In this document: positions 24,825 to 58,315 of the stretch, one piece after another
Numbering within the stretch: position 1 is the first letter of the stretch
How the letters are laid out: each line of letters begins with the position of its first letter
Notes under the pieces: model-generated
The model's database searches: none
Seen by the model: the letters and a program-made list of their open reading frames with translations, nothing else
Told to the model about the DNA's origin: nothing
Made by a program: the position numbers and the translations under genes
NCBI RefSeq assembly: GCF_901709675.1
Contig: NC_051088.1
Span: forward strand, 19,231,193-19,295,192
DNA from: Syngnathus acus
Taxonomy: Eukaryota > Chordata > Actinopteri > Syngnathiformes > Syngnathidae
Direction of reading: 5' to 3'
Length of the DNA stretch: 64,000 bases

Positions 24825-27800
24825 TGTACTCACGAAACTCTATCCGCCACCTTCCTTCTCCCTTCAGACGAGGACGTGTATCGTGTGGGTGAGAAGATGA
24901 AGGACTAAGAGAAGGTGAATAAAAGATTGTTGCAGGATTCCTCTTTGTGCGAGGAGCTGCACAAGTTGAGCAGGCTGGAAGGAGGAGGAGAAAGGGAAAG
25001 TTGGCCAATTTTTTTCCCCTCATCTTCACTGTAATTACTCACACAGAAGGAAAAAGAGTGAAGCTGCCAGAGCAAAGAATGGAGCAGAGAAGCTGTTCTG
25101 ATTCAATACGATTAACCTTAAAGAGAAAAATGTGTTGCACGGACGGTGACGACCAAAGAGAAAACTATCACATTTTATCCTGCTAGCCAGCGAATAAATG
25201 AACTCCACATTTGTTTCACATTTACATCGATGGAGGTCTGTAATCAAGATGACACTCAAGTTATACTCTGTTTTTCCCCCACAAAGAAAAAATATATGTT
25301 TTTCACATAAAAATTGAATTCACCTGACCACGAGGAAAACCTGGCTCACTTCCCGTAAACAGATGAACACCACCCATCCTGTCTTTCCCTATTTCCTTTT
25401 GCCATTAAAAGGGAGGGTTGCCTGTGCTGCAATCATGTACTGTAGGGATTTCCAACACCCTGTGGTCATTAATTAACTTTTAAAATGTTTAAAACTTGAA
25501 TCAAGTCATATGTTGAGCAGGGAGCTGCTGCTTCTGATGATACATAGTGAGTGAGGGTGCCATGCAAAAGTGGTAAGATGGAAAGATCTTGAAAGTCAGA
25601 GCCATGAATAAAGAAAATAGAAAGAAATCATGAGTCAATCTAGATAATCCCCTAATCTTAAAGAATGATCAGTTGTGAATAATGATATACCGTATTTTCC
25701 GCACTATAAGGCGCACTGTATTATAGGGCGCACCCTGCATCAAACTGAGGTTGACTAGGGTTCCCGTTGCATCCACGCGTTTCTCAAACTATCTCCTATA
25801 AAAGTGATCGGAAACAACTAAAATTCGATCTAACACATTGATACTGCTTACTTATGTTTCTCTTCCATATATATCATTCTGGTTTTGTTTTTATCCTCTT
25901 TGTTCATGTCCTTTGTAGTGTACTGGAGTGTAGTTGGTAATTTGACTTGACTTCGAGGGCTTCTCTCTGGAATGTTCTTTAAACAGAGGTGCCAACTGCT
26001 CCCCTGACCACCCATCAACTCCTTCTTTCATTAATCTTTATATGTATGACCACATCTGGCAATATTGTTGTGCAATAGGAGCAGTAAGGCAGTTAAAAGT
26101 GAAAATCCTTGAGCGAGGTGCTAATTTGTTTATTTAAAGAAACACTCAAACTCACATAGCAGTCTGTTGAAAATATTCAAGGCAAGATGTGATCCCTACT
26201 TTGAGGCGCCTTGGTAAGGCCTCAGTGTGGCTTGTAAAATACCAGGGTATAGTAGTCAGAATAAATCACATTTACAGAGCCTCACTGAAAATATCATTGA
26301 ACGCCCAAAGGGTAAAATAAAATACATTTTATTGATGAATAATTGTTAACTTTCAATATACATTCTGTATAGTGTGACAAACATGTTATGTTGTGTGCGT
26401 TTCACCAATTGAGGGGGACTAAACTATATTTAGAGGCCAATGCTGCCCTCTGCTGGTTGTAGTAGCACTACTGTATTTATCTACATGACATGAGTTGCAT
26501 GAGTTTTTTTAAATATAGATTTTGATGTGATTGCCCAATTTAGCCAGCATTACGATTCCTTGTATAGTCAAACTTCGAATCTGGGTTAGGAAACCTGAAA
26601 GGGATGTAGGCTAAATTGTTATTAATTTGACAATTCGAGTTCATCCCTTTTGTTCATCGGAATAAATAATACAAACAACAAATTGCTTAAGTATTTTTCC
26701 CTCATTTTTGAGAGACAAAATCTTCTATTCAGTGACTACACCCTAATTAGTTGCATCTTTATACTTTCTCCACTGGGCGGCGGTACAACATCAGAAAGTG
26801 AAACATACGACGAAGCCTTGGCAACTGAACGTGAGGCCACATCGGCACCGTAAAGCAAGTGGAAAATGTCGCAAACATTAAGCATACTGACAGGTACTTT
26901 GACGCTCATAGGTCAATTGTTATTGTCGTTTATTACATTCCGCTATTAACAAATGTACTTCTGCGAGACAACACACGCATTAAAAGCCAGTGTGACCGTA
27001 ATATTTAGACAGTGTACTACACATCCGGTTTGTTAACAAAATAAGATATGGTAGTACGATACAATATACACAAAGGTGCTCCCTCTACAAATTCATATAT
27101 AATTATAAAATACATGTATTTTTTCCAACATTATCTATAATGATAATCAACAAATGATCGAGTCCACGTCAAATGTCCTTTCTTGTGGCGAAACCCCAAT
27201 TTAGAATGTCTTGAAAACATACTCTCTTATTTTGAAATGCAGCCATACGTCATTATCATACAGAAGGCTGCACTCCACTCCACGCATCGCGTTGTTTGTG
27301 CCAACTTGACACGTTCTGCTCCGACCAAGAGAGTAATTTTCGCTGCTCAGGTGTCGCCAAGATTCTCTTTGGCAAAATCAAAACAAACAGGTACCGCCAT
27401 TGTTATAAAAATCGACGACCGTTGTGGTTTGACAGGTTCTGTAAGACGAGCAGTTTCTGTCATATGAGTAGGAGAAGGGAAAAGGAATGTTCACTGATGG
27501 AATGGTGGATTTTGACAGCTAGCTTGGTATTAGCTTGATCAGGTAGGATTATTTTTTTGATTGAAATATCTGAAGGTGTTACACAGCTGTTACCGCACCG
27601 TCGAGGCTGGTTGTTGCGTGCATGTCGTGCACACGCAAGAAGTAGACACGATGATCGAGTTGAGTCAGACTGGTGTTTCTGTTTGGATACAGTAGGGCAG
27701 TTTAAAGTACATCGAGAGTAACATAGATTTTAACGTTACGATAAGTTTCTGCGGTAACTATTAAGTCTGCGATACTATCCTGACCGAGTCAACCTTCAAG

Positions 27801-28028
27801 ATACCGACTGTCTCTTCCTTCTCCAGAAAAGCTGAAGGAATTTTAAACCCCAGCGGCTATTTCCTTGGAACCTTTTTCTGTGGATTTCCCTGTTTTGTGT
27901 GATGTAATGCCAGCGTGGGACGATCATGATGCTGCTACTCTGAAACCTTGGTTGAGTTCGACCATGAAGCTCCCACTGAAGTGACCTCTGTGGAGCTTGC
28001 AGCCCAACGGGGGCACACACTGGGAGTT
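24825..28028. other. Intergenic region between divergent LIMA1-like gene and nbeal2
   Basis: This 3.2-kb interval should hold the 5' ends and promoters of both divergent genes. A possible nbeal2 leader intron is visible: a donor-like AG|GTAGGA after 27542 and an acceptor-like CTCCAG before 27827, which would join a leader to the exon with the ATG. No TATA box or clear CpG cluster stands out. At about 25691 there is a fragment of the CCGTATTTTCCG MITE family. Confidence 0.4.
25691..25735. mobile_element. Truncated fragment of the TA-MITE family
   Basis: The segment reads CCGTATTTTCCGCACTATAA followed by GGCGCACTGTATTATAGGGC, matching the left end of the elements at 3940 and 14065. No matching right end follows, so this is a broken copy. 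Confidence 0.65.
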
Positions 28029-51328
<23,300 letters not shown>

Positions 51329-52680
51329 CATGAGCACCGTCCCTTCGTGTCCCCAATTCCTAACCCCGCCCCCACACCCTTCATGGTCATCCTCCATTTG
51401 TGTCATCCGTCGCACTGCCATTGATGCTAGCTTGCGTAATTCTGTCTCATCCAAGTAAAATGTGCTCAAGTTTCGTTGCTGTGGACTGAGCAAATGGCGC
51501 TGGCGCTACGGTTCAGATCCAGAAGCAGCTGCAGCTTGCAGCATCACACCACCACCACCACCACCTCCTCATATTGTCTTTGTATATATTTTCAAGTGAC
51601 CTTTCCGTCTGTCTTCTTTAGTTTGCAGAGAGGTCCGCCCTCGCCTCAAAGCTGCCACGCAGCAGTCATGTGTTGTGAGACAACTCACTTAGAAGACCAA
51701 AACTCTCAGCCTTTGCCATCTTATTGTGCGTTTCATTGAACTTTTTGTTTTCCAGCAAATGCATGTAAGCAGCCCCGTAGCTTCTTGGCATGTGAAGTGG
51801 CATTTTGGAATGTTGAGTTCTAATGGCAGTAGATGAAACAAGCTGTCTGTTTATTGAATGTTTTTAAGTTACTAAGAACTTGTTTATAGGAAAAGTAGCA
51901 TTTTGAAATCACTCTTTGCGATACGGTTTAGGAATTCTCCAAGGGCTCCACCAAATGTGATTAGCAATACATTGTTGGGTGCGTTTGTCTTCTTTTGCCA
52001 TCTGCGTTCACCTTTTGTCTTCCTGCAGCCACCCTCTTACCCAGACTGTTGGCCGTCATTGCTTCAAATATATTTTTTGTTTTGAATCACACTACATGTA
52101 CTTCCTGTTCACGAAATATATTAAAGTGTTTTAAATCACACTACAAGTCCTTCCTGTAAACAGGGTACATAATACACCAGATGTTTTTGTCGATTTGGAC
52201 ACTAAAAGCCACAATGTAAAGATCCTGTGGAGTCTGTGATCCAGCTGTTAGTGTTACTAAGCCAAAGTGTCCCTCCGACACATCGGTATTTTTTTGATCC
52301 TGTAATTTATTTAGTTTCTTTCCTCATACTGACATTGGAGCTGCAAGACTTCCGACAAACGGAGTGCCTTTATCTGAGGGTGGTTCTCATTTTTTTAAAT
52401 TCCTGAGACAAAGTGACTTAACTGTGTTGTATCTGCATCATTTTCTGTGACTTTCGCCAAATGCATATTTGTATATCTGTGATTATTTATGAATGCGATA
52501 TAAATATGTAATGTACAGCATGATTTTTATTATTTCTGTTTATCAAATGTACTTTTTGCACTTTCCAGGTACTGATATTGTAAGGAATTGTTTGAAAATT
52601 GCTCCCTAATCTGTACATACTTGCTTTGTGAACACACAAATGAAACATGATCATTAAAGTGTTGTCTGGATTCAGACCTA
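51329..52680 (+). other. nbeal2 3' untranslated region
   Basis: No coding frame of note follows the nbeal2 stop. The most likely polyadenylation signal is ATTAAA at 52653-52658, followed by a GT-rich stretch (GTGTTGTCTGG). An earlier ATTAAA near 52120 could give a shorter transcript. Confidence 0.6.
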
Positions 52681-52835
52681 AAAGTCAACATAATGTGTGG
52701 CGGTTTCACTCTGAAGCCTTATGCAGAAATGTGAAGAGAGGAAAACAGGTGTAGGATGCATTTATAGTTTTAATAAGCATAACAATGTGCTAGTGTTCTG
52801 AAGAAATGCCAAGAGGAAGATGTCAGTGTGGATTT

Positions 52836-54023
52836 TTATGCAGCGATTCGGTACGAGCAGATGGATGCTCTTCTCAGATCGCAGTCAGCAGCTGTCCACC
52901 AGCTTTCATCTGAAAGACACAGTTGGGGCATGTGAGGCAACAGGTTGTGTCACCATTTAGTTGCTCTTAGCACCGGAGTGCAAAGATTGATTGACTTGCA
53001 CTATATCAATAGCAAATACTGCAAGTTATCTGAGCCGGTCCGATTAATAGTACAGCTCAAAGTGTGACTGAGGTCATCAAAACTGCCTCAAAGACTTATG
53101 CAATCGCATCAGTTCATTATTATTATTGAGATTGAAAGTCTCCAGATTTTAACTAGCGTCTTTAGGTGCATAAAATTATATTTATTTCAAAACAGATTGC
53201 AACCCAGACTAATAATTTGCTTCTGTTGAAAAAAATATATATTTATAATTCTACATGAACCTCTACATAAAACTGCTCTTACATGATTGTAATCTGCTAT
53301 TACTGAAATAGATTGTTCTTTACTCTTGTAATGTGATTACTGAATATATGCATTTGACAAACATGGGTGGACATGAACTTAAACTTGGTACAGAAAAATG
53401 CCTGTGTAGAGGATTTCTTGTGTCTCACCTATCTTGAACATCTCCACGCAGACAGGCTTTTCCGTGTGAATGTTGGGCTGACCGGGCATCCAGTCACTGT
53501 AATTCATCTGTGAGCCATCGAGCCATGAGGCCTGCTGGTTCTGCAGCATTTCAAATATTTATACATTGTGTGACAATCCAGTCTACAACCAATATTAGAT
53601 ACATGAAATATGAAAAGGCATGTTTGTATTAGTAAGGTTACAATGTCAGTGCTACAAAAAACATTTACTTCTAAGTCCAATGGTCAATGTTTGAACCAAG
53701 GTAAGAATAACACTGTTCTGGAGATAACATAATCTGACGAGACTGTCCTTGGCCTGCATTCAGGGTCACTATGCCTCATTAATAAAAACTGACAGGAGAT
53801 GTTTTATATCTCATTAATTGAGGTCCATTTCCTTAGTTCAGTGTAGGAGTACGTATTCAGCGTTTGGTGGATGAAAGGGACTTGCCTTAACCGTGGCCCC
53901 CAACCACGTCAACTGTGGGCTGCGCTCACCGCCGTTGGTAACCATGGAAACCAGGCGGGAATGAAGGTCGGCACTTGTAACAGATGCCAGCTCTGCGTCT
54001 GGGTTACGAGCTTTACATAAATC
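52836..54023 (-). CDS. C-type lectin domain exons of the repeat lectin
   Basis: Exons 53886-54023, 53429-53540 and 52836-52909, plus the 3' end of the big exon, encode the lectin fold. Six cysteines (CNGEV, KCYEF, LCKAR, VCVEM, DCDLR, ICSY) fit the three disulphides of the long-form domain. The loop that normally carries EPN or QPD reads QPN. The usual WND calcium ligands are replaced: WWTAADC aligns with the WND..C position, so calcium-dependent sugar binding is probably weak or absent. The stop TAA is at 52838-52836. ATTAAA on the minus strand at 52773-52768 is the likely polyadenylation signal. Confidence 0.85.
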
Positions 54024-56316
54024 CTGAAGACAAACCGTGCAAATGGATCAAATAAAAAGTATACACAAAAATAAAACAATATAAAATGTAGTCACCTGTG
54101 CTTCTTTGAAGGCCAATGGTGTTGGGTTGAACTCGTAGCACTTTCCATCAATGACCTCTCCGTTACAGCTCTGTTTTTGGAGCCTGGAGATGGAACGGTC
54201 AGCTTCCTCTCTTAAGCCACGACTGATGGAGTCTGTAGGTTCAGTTCCTTGTCTGAAACCAGCTGGGATCGACATGAAGGGTTCAGTTCCCTGTCTGAAA
54301 CCATCTGGGATGGACATGAAGGGTTGGGTTCCCTGTCTGAAACCGTCTGAGATCGGCATAAAGGGTTCGGTTCCCTGTCTGAAACTATCTGGGATGGACA
54401 TGAAGGGTTCGGTTCCCTGTCTGAAACCATCTGGGACGGACATGGAAGGTTCTGTTCCCTGTCTGAAACCATCTGGAATTGTCAAGAAGGGTTCGGATCC
54501 CTGTCTGAAACCATCTGGGATAGACATGGAAGGTTCCGTTCCCTGTCTGAAACCATTTGGAATCTTCAAGATGGGTTCGGTCCCCTGTCTGAAACTGTCT
54601 GGAATAGACGCAAAGGGCTCAATTTCTAGTTTAAAGTCACTCCTGATAGGGTTTGTAGGTTCTGTTCCCTGTCTGAAACCTTTTGGCAAAGACATGAATG
54701 GTTCAGTTCCCTGTCTGAAGCCAGCTGGGATCGACATGAAGGGTTCAGTTCCCTGTCTAAAACCATCTGGGATAGAAATGGAAGGTTCTGTTCCCTGTTT
54801 GAAACCATCTGGAATAGAAATGGAAGGTTCCGTTCCCTGTTTGAAACCATCTGGAATAGAAATGGAAGGTTCGGTTCCCTGTCTAAAACCATCTGGGATT
54901 GACATGAAGGGTTCTGTTCCCTGTCTAAAACCATCTGGAAGGCGAGAAGAAGGGGAGGGTTCCTCAACTCGAACCCAACCACCTCCATTCCTCTGCGCTG
55001 GCACATCCATAGGGACTGAAAGACAATTTGCAGACAAAGATATTTGTCAATCAAATTTCAGATGAAATCTTACTGTATATTAATACTCGACATTGATTTA
55101 GAAATTACCCTCATCTGCAAGCCAGTGTTTTGCCTCCGCCTTTCCCAGTCCCTCTTCAAGGAGGTTGTTGGTCAAAGCTACAAATGAGCAAGCATTCAGT
55201 TAAACCCCATGTTGAATAAATTGTACAATATTTAGACCAAAGTATTGAGACAGGCCTCTTAATCCAGTCAACAAATCAACCAGGGGTGGCTTTAGATCAC
55301 ATTCATTCAGCATTCTGAATAAGACACTATATATAATTTTGTGGGAACAGTTTGGGGTAAGGCCCAAATATTTTTGTCTATCTGGTGTATGCTGCACCTG
55401 TCATCTCATTGATGTGGTCCTGCACCAGGCCGTTGTCAAAGAATCGCTTGGATGGCTCGGTTCCTTGCTGAAAGCTATCAGGAACATGTCCGATGATGTC
55501 GTTCTGTTGAGACCCATCAGACAACCCGAAGGGCGATGACGCCTTGGGCAATCCTCTCAGAGGTGCGATGGGAGCAGCTTGCAGTCCTGTGGCAGAACTT
55601 AATTAAACTGTGTTCGGACTGAGAAGTCCTAGTCAGGAATTGACTACAGAATAGGCTTTAAAGTGAAAATCTTACTTATTTTCAGTGGAACAAATAATCT
55701 TTGTCAAGGATAGATAACTTGAAATTAATGGTTGCCAAGTGTGCTACTTTGATAAGCACAACTGTATTACGTCGTGCTATAAATCAACTGTCTCAATCTT
55801 ATCTCAGCACAGTCGTTCAGGAGGTCAATTGCTGTGGTTACATAACTGTACAGTACGCTGTTGTGATGACATATCATATAAATAATATTGTTCCATCGTT
55901 TTGCTGTATTTCGTTGGAGCCGGAATACAGTAATCCCTCGTTTATCGCGGATAATTGGTTCCAAAAACCACCCGCGGAGCAATACTACATTATCCTAAAG
56001 GTTAGACACGTTTCCTCAATTTAGAAGTTTTATTTTGACTTTTAAATGTTTTTTTAATTTGGGGGAAAAAAAATCCACGATGTAGTGAAGCCGCGATAAA
56101 CGAAACGCGAAGTAGCGAGGGATCACTGTAATCTACCATCCATCTAGCACAGTACTATTTAGGGCTTGTCCTCATTAGGGTTGTGGGTGAGCTGCAGCCC
56201 AGCCCAGCTAACTTTAGGCAACAAAACACATAATGTAAGCATGTTCTGCCATTTACATATTGTGGTTTCTTACCTGACAGTGTCAGGAACAGCAGCGACA
56301 GCACTGATTTGGACAT
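52836..56316 (-). CDS. Secreted C-type lectin with 14-residue tandem repeats
   Basis: Seven coding exons on the minus strand: 56274-56316, 55398-55586, 55109-55177, 54096-55015, 53886-54023, 53429-53540, 52836-52909 (1,545 nt, 514 residues, in phase throughout). It starts MSKSVLSLLFLTLSG, a signal peptide probably cut near residue 18. Residues about 126-377 are 18 tandem 14-residue units. Residues 384-512 are a C-type lectin domain with six cysteines, WLGA, WLDGSQMNYSDWMPGQPN, CVEM and ICSY. No membrane segment is visible, so it is likely secreted. The intron between 54023-53886 and 53540-53429 uses a GC donor. The lectin domain resembles fish ladderlectin- or antifreeze-type single-domain lectins in length, but the repeat region is nothing I recognise. 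Function is unknown; sugar binding or mucus/extracellular matrix roles are guesses. Confidence 0.88.
54186..54941 (-). repeat. Coding minisatellite: 18 x 42 bp (14 residues)
   Basis: Eighteen tandem 42-bp units occupy 756 bp of one exon without a frame break. Sixteen match the consensus IPDGFRQGTEPFMS closely. Units 8 (IRSDFKLEIEPFAS) and 18 (ISRGLREEADRSIS) are degenerate. Variation concentrates at positions 3, 4, 6, 12 and 13 (D/A/K/N, G/S, R/K, F/S/T, M/I), while F5, Q7, G8, T9 (mostly), E10 and P11 are nearly fixed. Because the unit is a multiple of three, other frames and the opposite strand also stay open. Copy number is expected to vary between individuals. Confidence 0.97.
55444..55485 (-). 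repeat. Isolated single unit of the lectin repeat in exon 2
   Basis: The exon-2 frame contains VPDSFQQGTEPSKR, clearly one more unit of the 14-residue repeat. It is separated from the array by a 37-residue segment and two introns. Confidence 0.85.
55928..56128. mobile_element. Mariner-type MITE in lectin intron
   Basis: The 201-bp element starts CAGTAATCCCTCGTTTATCG and ends TAGCGAGGGATCACTG, flanked by TA on each side (55926-55927 and 56129-56130). The inner GCGGATAATTGG and GCCGCGATAAACGAAACGCG form the subterminal inverted repeats. There is no transposase. It sits in the first coding intron of the repeat lectin, about 300 bp from the promoter. Confidence 0.85.
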
Positions 56317-56401
56317 CCTGCACAACAAGACAGGTTTTTCCCTTACACAAACTCCATGTAATGTAAACCTTTAGAAGAGTCAGCAAAGATGGGTTCCTTA
56401 C

Positions 56402-56461
56402 CTGATGTGGCACCGTTAAACAGCGAGCAACTCGCAAATGCAAGAGGCAAAGCATATATAG
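56402..56461 (-). promoter_or_regulatory. Lectin promoter: TATA box and non-coding first exon
   Basis: On the minus strand CTATATATG at 56461-56453 is a good TATA box. About 30 bp downstream (near 56425) a start would give a short leader exon ending at a donor CATCAG|GTAAGG (56402). An acceptor TTGTGCAG just before 56317 then joins it to the exon with the ATG. A TATA promoter and a short untranslated exon are typical of strongly or tissue-specifically expressed genes. The start site is inferred. Confidence 0.65.
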
Positions 56462-56892
56462 ACTGTGCCTGGGTTGTAAACGCCAAAGCAGCCAATGACA
56501 AGCGACATTTTTAATCATATTATTTGTTATCTTCCATATTATTTGCCCTTTGCCCTTTCAGTTTAATGCTGATGCAGCAGCAACTAATAACTGTTTCTCT
56601 GTCACATCAAAGTCACTACAGTCTGTGCCTGGAAAATTCACATTTTAATTTTCCAATGAAGGGTTTGCTGAATACATGTATGAAAGTTGTGAGGTTAAGT
56701 ACCTCCACCAATATTAAGAACTACTGCTCTAGAAATTGTCCTTGTTTGTGTTTAAAAGACAACATTGAAAACATTCGAAACCAAACTATAGGTGCAAGGG
56801 TTAATTGATATATTGTTAATTATCAAATTAATTATCACAACTGCTTTTACATTGGAAAACCAACCTTCTGACATTTTTCCAAACAAGCCAGC

Positions 56893-57285
56893 TGTCACGG
56901 ATCGGAATGGAGCAGGGCGACCAAATGCAGCTTGGACCCGGGTTTATTGAAGGGAAAAGGTAGTTGGAAGAGAGGATGAGGGGACAAACCAACAGAACCG
57001 GCAAACTAACATAACTTCCTAACAAAACCAACAACAGGACTGACCGACAGACTGGTTAACAGAAACGGAACTGACCGACAAAGACGTGAGACATAAATAC
57101 ATCAACGATCCGACAGGAGTGACACGCAGACAGGACTTATATACGCGACAGGTAACGAGCGGTAGGTGACTGTGATTAGTACATAGATTGAGAGTAGACA
57201 CAGGAAGGGAGGGGCGAGCACACAGACACTGACAGAAATAATGACAACCCACACATAATGGATTGACAGGGAGCGAGTCGTGACA
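56893..57285. mobile_element. Solo-LTR-like element with 5-bp duplication
   Basis: A 393-bp segment begins TGTCACGG and ends TCGTGACA, bounded on both sides by the same 5 bp, CCAGC (56888-56892 and 57286-57290). TG...CA ends plus a 5-bp target duplication are the hallmarks of an LTR retrotransposon, here reduced to one LTR. A short 7-bp inverted end (TGTCACG/CGTGACA) would also allow a small DNA transposon. No coding sequence is present. It lies about 430 bp upstream of the lectin TATA box. Confidence 0.68.
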
Positions 57286-57290
57286 CCAGC

Positions 57291-58315
57291 AACTGAATCG
57301 TTATTATATTAAGTTTTTATATTTTCTTCACTGTCAATTTGAAATGATGTGGTGTTTTTTTAATATAGGGATCCAATTCCAGTCCAGTCCAATCCAATTC
57401 AACGATTAATCAACAAAATAATTGACAGATTAATTTCCTGTGACATGTTTTTGGCAGCATGCCATGTAAAGTCGCTAATGCAGGGGTTTTTCAAAGTTTA
57501 AAAATATAAAAAATATAACGTGCATACGAAATATAAACAAGGACTCGGTCTATAATGCAACAAACCACTTTTAAAGGTTGTTTTATACTTAGCAGCAATA
57601 TAACGGGGACTTGATTCACCATAACAACCCTGATTTATCAATAAAGAATGAACAGACCATGACGCTTTTATTTTTCTATGAACTGATTAAATCTCTGCAC
57701 AATAACCTTAGACTAGTGTCACGACCACTGGTGTGTTTGATGTTAATTTCCGGTTTCGCAAGAATTATGGACAATTACACTTCAAAATAAGGTGAACTTT
57801 AACGCTAGTCAGCCATCGTGTACTTAAACAATATCCATACTGCTTGTGAGCTCATATTTTATCTTCATGTATATGTTTAGTGTCCAACGAACTAGAGCGG
57901 GCAAGCGTCCCTAAATAGGCAATGGTAAAACTTTTATTCTGAAACTCTAACCAGAAGTTGCCCGCTACGGCTCTTTGCGTCAACAAGCAATGCATTAGCC
58001 AAACAAACACATTTAAAGGGAAGTGTGTCATCATAGAAATCAAGTTTATGTTTGTTTCAACGATTTGCTTTCTTTTGTTGCTGTCAATTTCATGTCCGCG
58101 TTGTGATTGCTTTCGTTGTGCCCACGCCGTCAACAAGCACCGCAGGAAGTCAGCGGTCGGTTACGCAATGCGCGTGACACTGACTGAGTGACTCCTGGTA
58201 GCTTTAAGTAACTAGCTAGCTTGCTAGCGCGCAAGGTGAGAGAGCTCGCATTGCATCGTGACGAGCTGATCAAGTGCCTTCAAGTGTGCTATTGCACATA
58301 TTCTTCGTATTCCCA
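57291..58315. other. Intergenic region and fdx1 upstream region
   Basis: No gene is recognised. The last 250 bp before the fdx1 ATG become GC-richer with scattered CpGs (around 58135-58170), consistent with the TATA-less promoter expected of a housekeeping mitochondrial gene. A short palindromic run of CTAGC motifs lies at about 58212-58228. Confidence 0.45.

Noticed and set aside
54186-54941. Regular 42-bp repeat considered as a CRISPR array
   Set aside because: The units are contiguous coding copies with no unique spacers, in a eukaryotic gene.
54212-55054. Other minus-frame ORFs with SDREQN / CPSQMV repeats
   Set aside because: They are frame-shifted readings of the same 42-bp array; only the frame that joins signal peptide and lectin domain in phase is supported.
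54151-55065. A 304-residue plus-strand ORF with repeats of the type GSVPCLKPSGI
   Set aside because: It is the antisense of the lectin repeat exon. A 42-bp unit without stops in one copy stays open in all copies on any frame, and there are no splice or start signals for it.
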